Below, one piece after another: positions 1-6,458 of a stretch of DNA of 7,436 nucleotides. Below the pieces are notes generated by a model. That model was not told where the DNA came from and did no database searches. It saw nothing but the letters and a program-made list of their open reading frames with translations. Source of the DNA: Trueperaceae bacterium (lineage in GTDB: Bacteria; Deinococcota; Deinococci; Deinococcales; Trueperaceae). The stretch is from the NCBI GenBank assembly GCA_003567075.1, contig PXAU01000345.1:1-7436 (forward strand), in the 5' to 3' direction. The number at the start of each line of letters is the position of its first letter. The stretch's first letter is position 1. The position numbers were made by a program, and so were the translations under genes.

Positions 1-327
1 GAGGATTTCCCGGGCTGGATTTTTTATAATTCACGGCGGTTCTCGCGCCTCCTTCGAGCGGTTCTCCTGTCATACATTGCCCCCCCCCGGATTTTAGCTT
101 CACGCCGGAAGCGAGATATAATCCTGAAATGGATTCCAGAACAATTTCGCTGCTATTTTATCACTCGTACTTTATTCCAGCAACCGTTTGTATCTATAGC
201 CGGAAAACATTATTTGAAGATTCTGACTATCCTGCCTCTTTGTTGCCTCTTTTTCCTGAACCCGGTCAGTTTATCACAAACCATTTCACATTTATATACT
301 TTTTTAGCCGGGAAAGCAGTCCTGTAA
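1..327 (+). CDS. Possible 3' end of an unidentified gene (partial)
   Basis: A reading frame is open from the first base to a TAA at 325-327, giving about 108 residues with no start codon needed inside the window. This is longer than expected by chance at this base composition. The predicted peptide has a basic N-terminal half with many Arg and Lys residues (around RRKRD, residues 38-42) and a hydrophobic stretch near residues 75-90 (LKILTILPLCCLFFLNP). I recognise no family motif. A run of nine C at 80-88 lies inside the frame. Another frame is also open downstream of that run (to 371), so coding cannot be assigned confidently. It would sit just upstream of the GT4 gene on the same strand, so it could be the tail of another polysaccharide gene. 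It could equally be non-coding DNA. Confidence 0.33.
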   Translation, partial: EDFPGWIFYNSRRFSRLLRAVLLSYIAPPRILASRRKRDIILKWIPEQFRCYFITRTLFQQPFVSIAGKHYLKILTILPLCCLFFLNPVSLSQTISHLYTFLAGKAVL

Positions 328-422
328 TCAGCACATCAACCCGTCTGTTCCTGATATATATTAATTGCTGAATTTTTTACCCTCAAGCTCCGTTTGAATT
401 TCCCGCAAGCATCATTATCGGG

Positions 423-452
423 TTAAACTTATACGCCGATATATGGTATAAT
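423..452 (+). promoter_or_regulatory. Extended -10 promoter for the GT4 gene
   Basis: A perfect TATAAT at 447-452 is preceded by TGG at 444-446, which makes an extended -10 element (TGnTATAAT). A weak -35 match, TTAAAC, lies at 423-428 with an 18-base spacer. Transcription would start near 459, about 18 bases before the ATG at 477, leaving a short leader that carries the GGAG ribosome binding site (466-469). This suggests the GT4 gene is transcribed separately from whatever lies to its left. Confidence 0.6.
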
Positions 453-476
453 CCCATCAAAAACCGGAGCAGAAAA

Positions 477-1721
477 ATGAAAATTTTAATGATCAGCCAT
501 TCTGATACGCGGGGAGGCGCCGCCCGGGCAGCTTACCGGCTTCATAAGGGATTGCGCTTGAAAGGCCTGGATTCCCGGATGCTGGTGCAGCAAAAATTCT
601 CCGGAGATATTAACGTGTCCGGACCGACAACCAAAATTCAAAAGGCGGCGGCAATTGCCAGACTGGGAATGGATAGACTTCCCGTGGAGCTTTACAGGAA
701 CAGGACTAAATCATTATTCTCCCCGGCATGGGTGCCTTTCAGCGGGATCCTGAAAAAAATTCAAAACATCGACCCTGATATAGTGCATCTTCACTGGATA
801 GCCGGCGGGATGCTGAGGATTGAAGATTTAGCTTTAATCAAAAAACCCGTCCTCTGGTCTCTTCATGACATGTGGGCATTTACGGGAGGGTGCCATACTG
901 ATGAGGGCTGCGGAAAATACACCGCCAATTGCGGAAAATGCCCTGTTCTAGGCTCAGTTAAAGATTATGATTTAAGCAGGCAAGTGTACAACAGAAAAAT
1001 GAGGGCTTACGCCGGAATGCCCGGCCTTACCATCGCGGGTTTAAGCAGTTGGTCTGCCGAATGCGCTCTCGGAAGCACACTGCTTTCCGGGAAAAAAATA
1101 ACAAACCTGCCGAACCCGATCGATCTTTCAACTTTTAAACCTGTTGATAAAAAAACCGCAAGAAACATACTTAATCTTCCTGAAAGCAAAAAACTTGTAT
1201 GCTTTGGAGCGCTTGATGCGCTGGATGTGCCAAACAAAGGTTTCAGCAATCTAGTGCCCGCTTTAAGAAAAATTAACAGAGATGACATTGAATTAATAAT
1301 CTTCGGGGGGGACCGCCCTCTAAATCCCCCGGATTTCGGCTTCCCAGCCCGATATCTGGGGAATTTTTATGATGACATATCGCTAAGATTGCTCTACAGC
1401 GCCTCCGATTTAACCATCGTTCCGTCCTTCCAGGAAAATCTTTCCAACGTAATCATGGAGAGCATGGCATGCGGGACTCCGGTAGCAGCGTTCAAAATCG
1501 GAGGCAATAACGACATGGTTGAACATAAAAATACGGGCTATCTCGCTGAACCTTACGAAGCTTCCGACCTTGCCAGGGGAATAGAGTGGATACTGGATTT
1601 TCCGTCCCCCGGCGCATTATCAAATAATTCATTCGAAAAAATTAAAAGCCGCTTCGAGCTAAACAAAGTAACCGGACAGTATCTTGAGCTTTATGAGGAT
1701 ATGCTTGGAAGGCAAACTTGA
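477..1721 (+). CDS. GT4-family glycosyltransferase with WcaC-like Cys cluster
   Basis: A 414-residue retaining glycosyltransferase of the GT-B fold (CAZy GT4), expected at the cytoplasmic face of the inner membrane, where it would transfer a sugar from a nucleotide donor to a lipid-linked saccharide. The N-terminal domain begins MKILMISHSD with a glycine-rich loop (TRGGAARAAYRLH, 11-23). It then shows HLHW (104-107) and WSLHDMW (127-133), followed by four cysteines at C139, C145, C152 and C155. That arrangement is familiar from colanic-acid WcaC-type enzymes. The C-terminal domain has PNPID (212-216), FGG (276-278) and the GT4 acidic pair E320/E328 (EX7E) followed by MACGTPV. The length is normal for the family. 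GGAG at 466-469, seven bases upstream, supports the ATG. It has its own promoter and converges on the GT2 gene with only six bases between the stop codons. Donor and acceptor sugars cannot be read from the sequence. Confidence 0.93.
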   Translation: MKILMISHSDTRGGAARAAYRLHKGLRLKGLDSRMLVQQKFSGDINVSGPTTKIQKAAAIARLGMDRLPVELYRNRTKSLFSPAWVPFSGILKKIQNIDPDIVHLHWIAGGMLRIEDLALIKKPVLWSLHDMWAFTGGCHTDEGCGKYTANCGKCPVLGSVKDYDLSRQVYNRKMRAYAGMPGLTIAGLSSWSAECALGSTLLSGKKITNLPNPIDLSTFKPVDKKTARNILNLPESKKLVCFGALDALDVPNKGFSNLVPALRKINRDDIELIIFGGDRPLNPPDFGFPARYLGNFYDDISLRLLYSASDLTIVPSFQENLSNVIMESMACGTPVAAFKIGGNNDMVEHKNTGYLAEPYEASDLARGIEWILDFPSPGALSNNSFEKIKSRFELNKVTGQYLELYEDMLGRQT

Positions 1722-1727
1722 AACAAT

Positions 1728-2795
1728 TTATGAACGGTAATACTTTCTGGCAATTATTGAAATTACTTTTCTATTCCAAGGCTTCTGCAGGAGCAGCTTC
1801 AGCGCGAATTCAAGTTTCTGCCTGAGGTTTACATTGATACCCCCTCCCGGGCGCTGCGCGAGGAAAACTTTGAAAATAAATGGAAAACAAGACAGAGAAT
1901 TTTTAGCCAGGTTGAGCCACGCCCTGATTAGCTCTTCATACAAACAAGCACCTGAAAACAATCCTTTCGCCTCATTGGCTTTCCTTACCTTCTCAAGCCA
2001 CACGGATGCCCTTTCAATTCCCGCCCTGTCAGCTGCCGCGCCCGATGCCATAAGATTATGCAGCTCCAGTTCCTCCTTTCCGGGCTCAAGCTCAAGCCTG
2101 TTCAGGATGATTCTCCTTACCTTCCCGGCATTTCGCATCTGCGGGAGGGAGAAAGAACCGCAAACGCTTTTCTCATGCAGACGATATTCAAACAAAACTT
2201 CCGGTATGTTCGCGAACCTGACCCCGGACAGGCCTAGCCTGACCCATAATTCATAATCCTCAACGTGAATAAATTCAGGCCTGTATAATTCAGCTAAGCC
2301 CGGGAGCGCATCCCCTCTCATCATTACGGTCGCATGCCATATCCTGGTTTTAAAAAGCAGGCCGGCGAAGATTTCCTCATGCCCGGTCGGCTGAACATGG
2401 ATGTCCCTACGCCCATTTTGAAAAATTTCCAGCCACGTCCCGCATACGCCTACGGACGGATTTTCCTCCATAAACAGGAACTGCTTCTCAAGCCGCCCGG
2501 GAAAACTTATATCGTCTGAATCCATACGGGCGATATATTTTCCCTTCGACAATTCCATGCCTTTGTTCAATTGATAAATGAGCCCCTTATTCTGCTTCGA
2601 ATTAAAAGCTTTTATTCTTTTGTCTGTATCGGCATATTCTCTTATAACTGATTCGCTCCGGTCGGTGGATCCGTCATTAAGTATAATGAATTCAAAATTT
2701 TCAAAAGTTTGATTCAGGATACTTTCCACCGCTTCTCTTAAATAAAGCTCGCTATTATAAACGGGCATCACAACGCTTATTTCGGGATTATCCAT
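1728..2795 (-). CDS. GT2-family glycosyltransferase
   Basis: A 355-residue inverting glycosyltransferase with a GT-A catalytic domain (CAZy GT2), probably adding one sugar to the lipid-linked repeat unit in the cytoplasm. The N-terminus has the typical strand ISVVMPVYN (6-14). DGSTD at 41-45 contributes to nucleotide binding. MDSDD at 91-95 is the DXD-type metal site, and VED at 178-180 supplies the likely catalytic base. It is followed by YELWVRL (181-187) and YRLHEKSV (204-211), both usual in this family. Beyond about residue 220 there is a charged helical region, a short hydrophobic patch near 301-312 and a basic tail that may touch the membrane; no clear transmembrane helix is present. 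The start overlaps the end of the upstream gene by eight bases. AGAGAG at 2801-2806, five bases before the ATG, is a weak ribosome binding site, so translational coupling is likely. It is the last gene of the minus-strand unit. The sugar specificity is unknown. Confidence 0.93.
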   Translation of the reverse strand: MDNPEISVVMPVYNSELYLREAVESILNQTFENFEFIILNDGSTDRSESVIREYADTDKRIKAFNSKQNKGLIYQLNKGMELSKGKYIARMDSDDISFPGRLEKQFLFMEENPSVGVCGTWLEIFQNGRRDIHVQPTGHEEIFAGLLFKTRIWHATVMMRGDALPGLAELYRPEFIHVEDYELWVRLGLSGVRFANIPEVLFEYRLHEKSVCGSFSLPQMRNAGKVRRIILNRLELEPGKEELELHNLMASGAAADRAGIERASVWLEKVRKANEAKGLFSGACLYEELIRAWLNLAKNSLSCFPFIFKVFLAQRPGGGINVNLRQKLEFALKLLLQKPWNRKVISIIARKYYRS

Positions 2796-3999
2796 CGCAT
2801 CTCTCTATGCAGTTAAAATTTTTACCGAAGGCCAGCTCAATAAATTGAGGCGCAACATTTTTCACGTTATAATAAGACAACTCAATATTACCATCCAGAC
2901 TATCGTATATCCCGTTAATAAACCTGACAAGCCTCTCCTCATCGATCCAATCCTGCGAAAGCTCTATAACAGGCCGTCCGGCCAGGGCGTAATCAATTAA
3001 TTTTATCGGGATCTGGTAGTCTGTTTTATACCTTATATTTACAAGAAAATCAAATTTGCTCAATTCAAAATTAAGTTCTTCCCTTTTTATAGAATCATGA
3101 ACTATTAGTTTTTCCCCGAGTTTTTTCGTAAAAGGCTTTATACAATCCATGCTGGCGGATTCGGAAATATCCGTATATACGTGGAATCTGAAGTCAATCT
3201 GAAGATTTGACAGAAATTCAAAAAGTTTATCCGGATTCCTTATATCCGGATAAAATATTCCCGCGTAGGCAAAGGTCGGAACCTGCTTTTTTTTATACTC
3301 CGCCAGCTTTATTCCCGAAAAATCAAATCCCTGCGGAATCATCTTTATACGACCGGGCTCTTTTAATTCCCTGAACAACACTGCCATATCCGTCGTCGGC
3401 ACAGTTACAAAATCAAAACGCGTTAATACGAGTTTTTCTATGAACTTGTAGATTTTGCAATATCTGAATTGCCATTTATGAACGCTTAATGAAAAAGGAT
3501 CGCCGTACTCCGCGATCTTGACCCGGGCAAGACTCTTATTTTTTAAAAGCGCGAGAAAGCATCCGAAATGTGCTGAAAAAGGCAGCCCGACTGATATTAA
3601 CAGGTCATACCCGCCCCTGTCTTTTTTCAAGGAATCATATACTGGATAGAAGTATTCCGCGGCGGCTTTTTCAACGTATACCAGGTTGTAAAATACGCCG
3701 AACAATGGTTTCAGAAATTTCAAAAAATTTCGTTTTTTTCCTGCCTTCCGGTCATAAAAACGGCCCGGATCCTTTCCGTCCGCGGGTTTGGATGTCCTTT
3801 CCAGCAGAAAGCCCGGGGGGATCTCCTTCAAAATAATACCCGTGGATTTTTTTAAATCCCCATAATTGAAGTCATGTTCCGGGATATACACGGTTACCTC
3901 GTGCCCCAGCCGCGTGAACTCTTTAGCAAGTTCATAAGTCCTGAATGCCCTGGGCGTAATCTCAGGATAAAAGAAGTATGAAACCATCAAAATCTTCAT
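2788..3999 (-). CDS. Divergent GT4-like (GT-B) glycosyltransferase
   Basis: A 403-residue protein with the outline of a GT-B glycosyltransferase. The N-terminus MKILMVSYFFYPE (1-13), then TPRAF (15-19) and ELAKEFTRLGHEVTVYIP (23-40), is the classic donor-independent half. EYGDPFSL (164-171) matches the D-P motif common in this group, and PQGFDF (222-227) marks the start of the C-terminal domain. The C-terminal signature reads IPIKLIDYALAGRPVI (330-345), like the PxKxxEYLAxGRPV seen in WbuB-type enzymes. The usual EX7E acidic pair is absent: the corresponding positions are Y328 and D336. The segment between about 65 and 95 is unusually rich in Lys and Arg and may be a flexible loop. It lies second in the minus-strand unit, 91 bases after the flippase stop, and overlaps the GT2 start. 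GAGG at 4010-4013 is ten bases from the ATG, a rather long spacing. It is probably an active transferase, but a non-catalytic or unusual mechanism cannot be excluded. Confidence 0.85.
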   Translation of the reverse strand: MKILMVSYFFYPEITPRAFRTYELAKEFTRLGHEVTVYIPEHDFNYGDLKKSTGIILKEIPPGFLLERTSKPADGKDPGRFYDRKAGKKRNFLKFLKPLFGVFYNLVYVEKAAAEYFYPVYDSLKKDRGGYDLLISVGLPFSAHFGCFLALLKNKSLARVKIAEYGDPFSLSVHKWQFRYCKIYKFIEKLVLTRFDFVTVPTTDMAVLFRELKEPGRIKMIPQGFDFSGIKLAEYKKKQVPTFAYAGIFYPDIRNPDKLFEFLSNLQIDFRFHVYTDISESASMDCIKPFTKKLGEKLIVHDSIKREELNFELSKFDFLVNIRYKTDYQIPIKLIDYALAGRPVIELSQDWIDEERLVRFINGIYDSLDGNIELSYYNVKNVAPQFIELAFGKNFNCIERCDG

Positions 4000-4090
4000 C
4001 TCAACTAAACCTCAGCAAAAATTCTCACTATTTCAAAATACCTGCAGCCGGGAAAATTATTGTTTCAAATCTAATTGAGCAACAGTCCTT

Positions 4091-5431
4091 TCATTTTCCG
4101 GAAAACCCCGCAATCTTCTTACTTCTCGTCAGGGTGACAGTTATCAAAATCATGTTCATAAAGGCACCCGTCAAGCAGAAAAGAGCCACCGCAATCAAGC
4201 TGCTCTCGAAAAAATAAAAACCTACCGCTATTGCAGCAGAACGCATAGCTATATTTACCAGCTCAAAGAACAGAAAAAATCTCTGCATTGACAAAACAGG
4301 AATTGAAGCAACACTGGGGGCATTGATAAACCCGAAAAACAGCCAGAGCGCAAGCCAGCGGGCATAGTCTCCCGAAACTACCCACTCCGAACCAAAAACG
4401 AACTCAAAAACTCCCGGGCCAAAAGCCCCGAGAATTGAAAAAGGCAAAAACCCCACCAATCCCAGAGTAGCCGTTGCTTTTATAATTAACCGGAAAGGAG
4501 GAACTCCATTCTGAACATGTTCCGATATATGGGGATAAAACACGGAAGCTACCGATCTGGAAATAAGCATGGCAGGAATGCCCATAACGGTTTTTGCCAG
4601 AGTATAGAAACCGGCCGCTGCCGGTGTAAAAAACCCGGAAAGCAGCAATACGGGCAAACTTTCGGAAACAGCGTTAACAAACATCTGCGGCATACGATAA
4701 AGGGGGAAATCGTAGTATCGTCTCGCAAGAATCCGCAGGGGTGCTGACTTTCCCGGGCTTTTAAAAGCCTGCGAACGTTTTATGCCTATGCCGAGAATAG
4801 CCGCCTGAATTGCGTTGGCAACCGCCGCCAATGCTATCAACACCGAGGCAAACGGATAAAACCAGCCTATTCCCGCCTGTGCGCTCTTTACGATTAACGC
4901 GTTAAAAGCGGTAGCCCGGGCCGTAATATTAAATTGTTTTTTTCGGATAAGCAAGTGCTCAGCAATTTGCATCAAAGCACTGGAAAACATTATCAGCGGA
5001 ACCAGGATCAGGAATTTCCTGATAGCCTGCAGATTAAACAACTCTGCCAGGTATTCTCCTGCCGATAGGAGCACTACCGCAGCCAGCAAGGAAGTAACAA
5101 GCGCTGTATATGCGGAAAGCCGGGCCAGGCCGAGGGCGTCCCCATCCGTGCGGGGCAACACGATAGCTATAGGATAACAAAACGCCGCAACAGGGATTAG
5201 AATGTTTGCAATAGACATAAAAGCCCCTAAAAACCCAAAAACTTCCGGATTATATATCCTGGTAATAAGGGGAGAAAACGCGACCCTAATTAACTGGGCG
5301 GCGGCCGTACCCGTGGCCACTATAGCAACATTGCGGACAAGTTCGCTTCGCGCCGAATTCCTGATAAAGCCGGATATTCTTCCATATGAGAACAAATCAG
5401 GCAAATGCTGAAGATACTTAAATAAATCCAT
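4091..5431 (-). CDS. Wzx-type polysaccharide flippase (MOP superfamily)
   Basis: An integral inner-membrane protein of 446 residues in the polysaccharide transporter branch of the MOP superfamily. It would flip undecaprenyl-linked repeat units from the cytoplasmic to the periplasmic face. Hydrophobic segments occur throughout, consistent with about 12 helices: roughly 35-55, 65-92, 105-125, 138-158, 172-192, 195-215, 250-268, 272-292, 318-338, 358-378, 386-408 and 412-434. Family landmarks are TRIYNPEVFGFLGAF (57-71), FFTPAAAGFYTLAK (267-280) with IPAML and SVASVFYP following, and FGSEWVVSGDYARWLA (346-361). The frame could begin at a TTG at 5456-5458, nine codons earlier. I chose the ATG at 5429-5431 because GGAG (5439-5442) lies exactly seven bases upstream. 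It is the first gene of the minus-strand unit and has a good promoter candidate upstream. The substrate is inferred only from the neighbouring transferases. Confidence 0.93.
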   Translation of the reverse strand: MDLFKYLQHLPDLFSYGRISGFIRNSARSELVRNVAIVATGTAAAQLIRVAFSPLITRIYNPEVFGFLGAFMSIANILIPVAAFCYPIAIVLPRTDGDALGLARLSAYTALVTSLLAAVVLLSAGEYLAELFNLQAIRKFLILVPLIMFSSALMQIAEHLLIRKKQFNITARATAFNALIVKSAQAGIGWFYPFASVLIALAAVANAIQAAILGIGIKRSQAFKSPGKSAPLRILARRYYDFPLYRMPQMFVNAVSESLPVLLLSGFFTPAAAGFYTLAKTVMGIPAMLISRSVASVFYPHISEHVQNGVPPFRLIIKATATLGLVGFLPFSILGAFGPGVFEFVFGSEWVVSGDYARWLALWLFFGFINAPSVASIPVLSMQRFFLFFELVNIAMRSAAIAVGFYFFESSLIAVALFCLTGAFMNMILITVTLTRSKKIAGFSGK

Positions 5432-5438
5432 TAAATTT

Positions 5439-5442
5439 CTCC
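5439..5442 (-). promoter_or_regulatory. Ribosome binding site deciding the flippase start
   Basis: On the minus strand GGAG lies seven bases before the ATG at 5429-5431, the same motif and spacing as at the GT4 gene (466-469). The alternative TTG start at 5456-5458 has no comparable site, so the shorter 446-residue protein is preferred. Confidence 0.7.
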
Positions 5443-5499
5443 AGGCGTCCCGCTGCAATCCGACGTTGATACATAAAAGGGGTACACGCCGGATTCTTC

Positions 5500-5528
5500 A
5501 TTATTGCGCACTTTAAAATTTCATTCAA
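5500..5528 (-). promoter_or_regulatory. Promoter for the flippase-glycosyltransferase unit
   Basis: Read on the minus strand, TTGAAT (5523-5528) and AATAAT (5500-5505) are separated by exactly 17 bases, matching the vegetative sigma factor -35 and -10 consensus at four and five of six positions. Transcription would begin near 5493, about 60 bases before the flippase ATG. There is no comparable promoter in the 91-base gap before the next gene, so it probably drives all three minus-strand genes. Confidence 0.5.
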
Positions 5529-5704
5529 GAGAGGGGAAGAGCAAAAGAACTTTATGCGCATTCCTCATGCAGACGGCCAATCATATCCGGCTCCCGTTTT
5601 AAAAAAGATTATCTGCCTGTAAGCTTACCGAATAAAAATACCATCCCATACCGGCATTCGCAAGAGAATACTAATCCCGAATTCCGGAAACAAGCTGATT
5701 TAAA

Positions 5705-5733
5705 TTGGAATTTGGCTCTGCTTGTGGCATACT
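5705..5733 (+). promoter_or_regulatory. Weak candidate promoter for the methyltransferase gene
   Basis: TTGGAA (5705-5710) and CATACT (5728-5733) have a 17-base spacer and match consensus at four of six positions each. A nearby perfect TTGACA at 5744-5749 has no -10 box at a proper distance (the bases at 5767-5772 are C-rich), so it is probably not used alone. The methyltransferase needs a promoter in this region, but this exact choice is tentative. Confidence 0.25.
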
Positions 5734-5774
5734 TAATAAGTGTTTGACACAAATAATGCAAGAATTAACCCCGC

Positions 5775-6458
5775 TTGAGTTTAACAGAGAGAAAATTGGA
5801 AACAAAACAAGTCGACAAAGCACATTACAATTTCGAAAAATACGTTAATAAAACCCGCTGGATAAGCATATGGCACCAGTTGAACGAAGTAATATCCTTA
5901 AACCCTGCTTCAGTCCTTGAAATCGGAGTCGGAACCGGCATATTTAAGAACCTGTTGAGTCATTATGGGATAAAAGTTAAAACTGTAGATATCGATCCGG
6001 ATCTGCATCCTGATTATCTGGCGTCAGCGACAAAACTTCCTTTTTCCGAAAGCACATTTGACTGCGTTTGCGCCTTTCAGGTTTTAGAGCATATGCCTTA
6101 CAATCATTCTATTACAGCTTTCAGCGAGATGGTCCGGGTTTCAAAAAGATATATTGTATTGAGCTTGCCTGACGCAAAACCGATGTGGCGTTATTCCCTC
6201 CACATTCCCGGACCGGGGCCCGTTAATATTCTGGTTCCGATCCCCTGCTTACCCGGAGGAAAGGAAAACATCTGGGATGAGCATTACTGGGAGATTAACG
6301 TTAAAAATTATCATCTGCGGAAAGTGGTTGACGATTTTTCTAAACCCGGCGCAAAAATGATTCGCACCTTCAGGGTGCCCGAAAAAACCTATTGGAGGTT
6401 TTTCGTTTTCGAAAAAGAAATTCAGGAACATCCGGGAGCGAAACGGAATACCCTTTAA
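5775..6458 (+). CDS. Class I SAM-dependent methyltransferase
   Basis: A soluble 227-residue protein with a Rossmann-like methyltransferase domain (Methyltransf_11/25 type). Motif I is VLEIGVGTG (47-55). The acidic residues of TVDIDPD (70-76) would bind the ribose of SAM. ATKLPFSESTFD (85-96) and AFQVLEHMP (100-108) are the usual following motifs. A proline-rich hydrophobic segment (IPGPGPVNILVPIP, 144-157) and DEHYWEIN (168-175) lie where substrate-binding lids are found in this group. In this setting it probably methylates a sugar, a chain end or a nucleotide-sugar precursor, but the target cannot be read. The frame has no ATG. An in-frame TAA at 5766-5768 forces a start at TTG 5775 or TTG 5796. 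The second has AGAGAG four bases upstream (5786-5791) and would give 220 residues, and I regard both as possible. Its stop overlaps the stop of the opposing gene by four bases. Confidence 0.85.
   Translation: MSLTERKLETKQVDKAHYNFEKYVNKTRWISIWHQLNEVISLNPASVLEIGVGTGIFKNLLSHYGIKVKTVDIDPDLHPDYLASATKLPFSESTFDCVCAFQVLEHMPYNHSITAFSEMVRVSKRYIVLSLPDAKPMWRYSLHIPGPGPVNILVPIPCLPGGKENIWDEHYWEINVKNYHLRKVVDDFSKPGAKMIRTFRVPEKTYWRFFVFEKEIQEHPGAKRNTL

Larger units (their letters stand above)
5432..5774. other. Divergent intergenic region between flippase and methyltransferase
   Basis: These 343 bases separate two divergently transcribed genes. They contain a good promoter for the flippase unit (5500-5528) and weaker promoter-like sequence toward the methyltransferase (5705-5749). 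The rest is AT-rich with no long open frame. A 22-codon frame at 5554-5622 on the plus strand has no well-placed ribosome binding site. I saw no strong hairpin, no tRNA and no ops element (GGCGGTAG) of the RfaH-dependent kind. Its size leaves room for a regulator site or a small RNA, but none can be shown. Confidence 0.6.

Noticed and set aside
117..122. TATAAT resembling a -10 box
   Set aside because: No -35 box or extended -10 motif at the right distance and no gene starts downstream with a ribosome binding site.
129..371. An 80-codon plus-strand frame starting at ATG 129
   Set aside because: It has no ribosome binding site, shows no recognisable motif, has a Ser/Phe/Tyr-rich low-quality composition and overlaps the longer frame running in from the edge. 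It is only relevant if the C run at 80-88 changes length.
406..423. Possible terminator hairpin, CCCG pairing with CGGG, before the GT4 gene
   Set aside because: The stem is only four bases with a long loop and no following T-run.
1834..2256. A 140-codon plus-strand frame inside the GT2 gene
   Set aside because: It lies wholly antisense to a clear glycosyltransferase gene and its Ser/Pro-rich translation has no family features; it is a shadow frame.
5432..5458. N-terminal extension of the flippase from the TTG at 5456-5458
   Set aside because: The nine extra residues lack a good ribosome binding site, whereas the ATG at 5429-5431 has GGAG at seven bases.
5554..5622. A 22-codon frame in the divergent intergenic region, possible leader peptide
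   Set aside because: The nearest purine-rich sequence (GAGGGG near 5531-5536) is too far from the ATG, no regulatory codon run is visible and no hairpin follows.
5712..5728. Sigma-54-like sequence with GG and GC elements upstream of the methyltransferase
   Set aside because: The spacing between GG (5714-5715) and GC (5727-5728) is one base too long for the strict -24/-12 arrangement, and the flanking bases match poorly.
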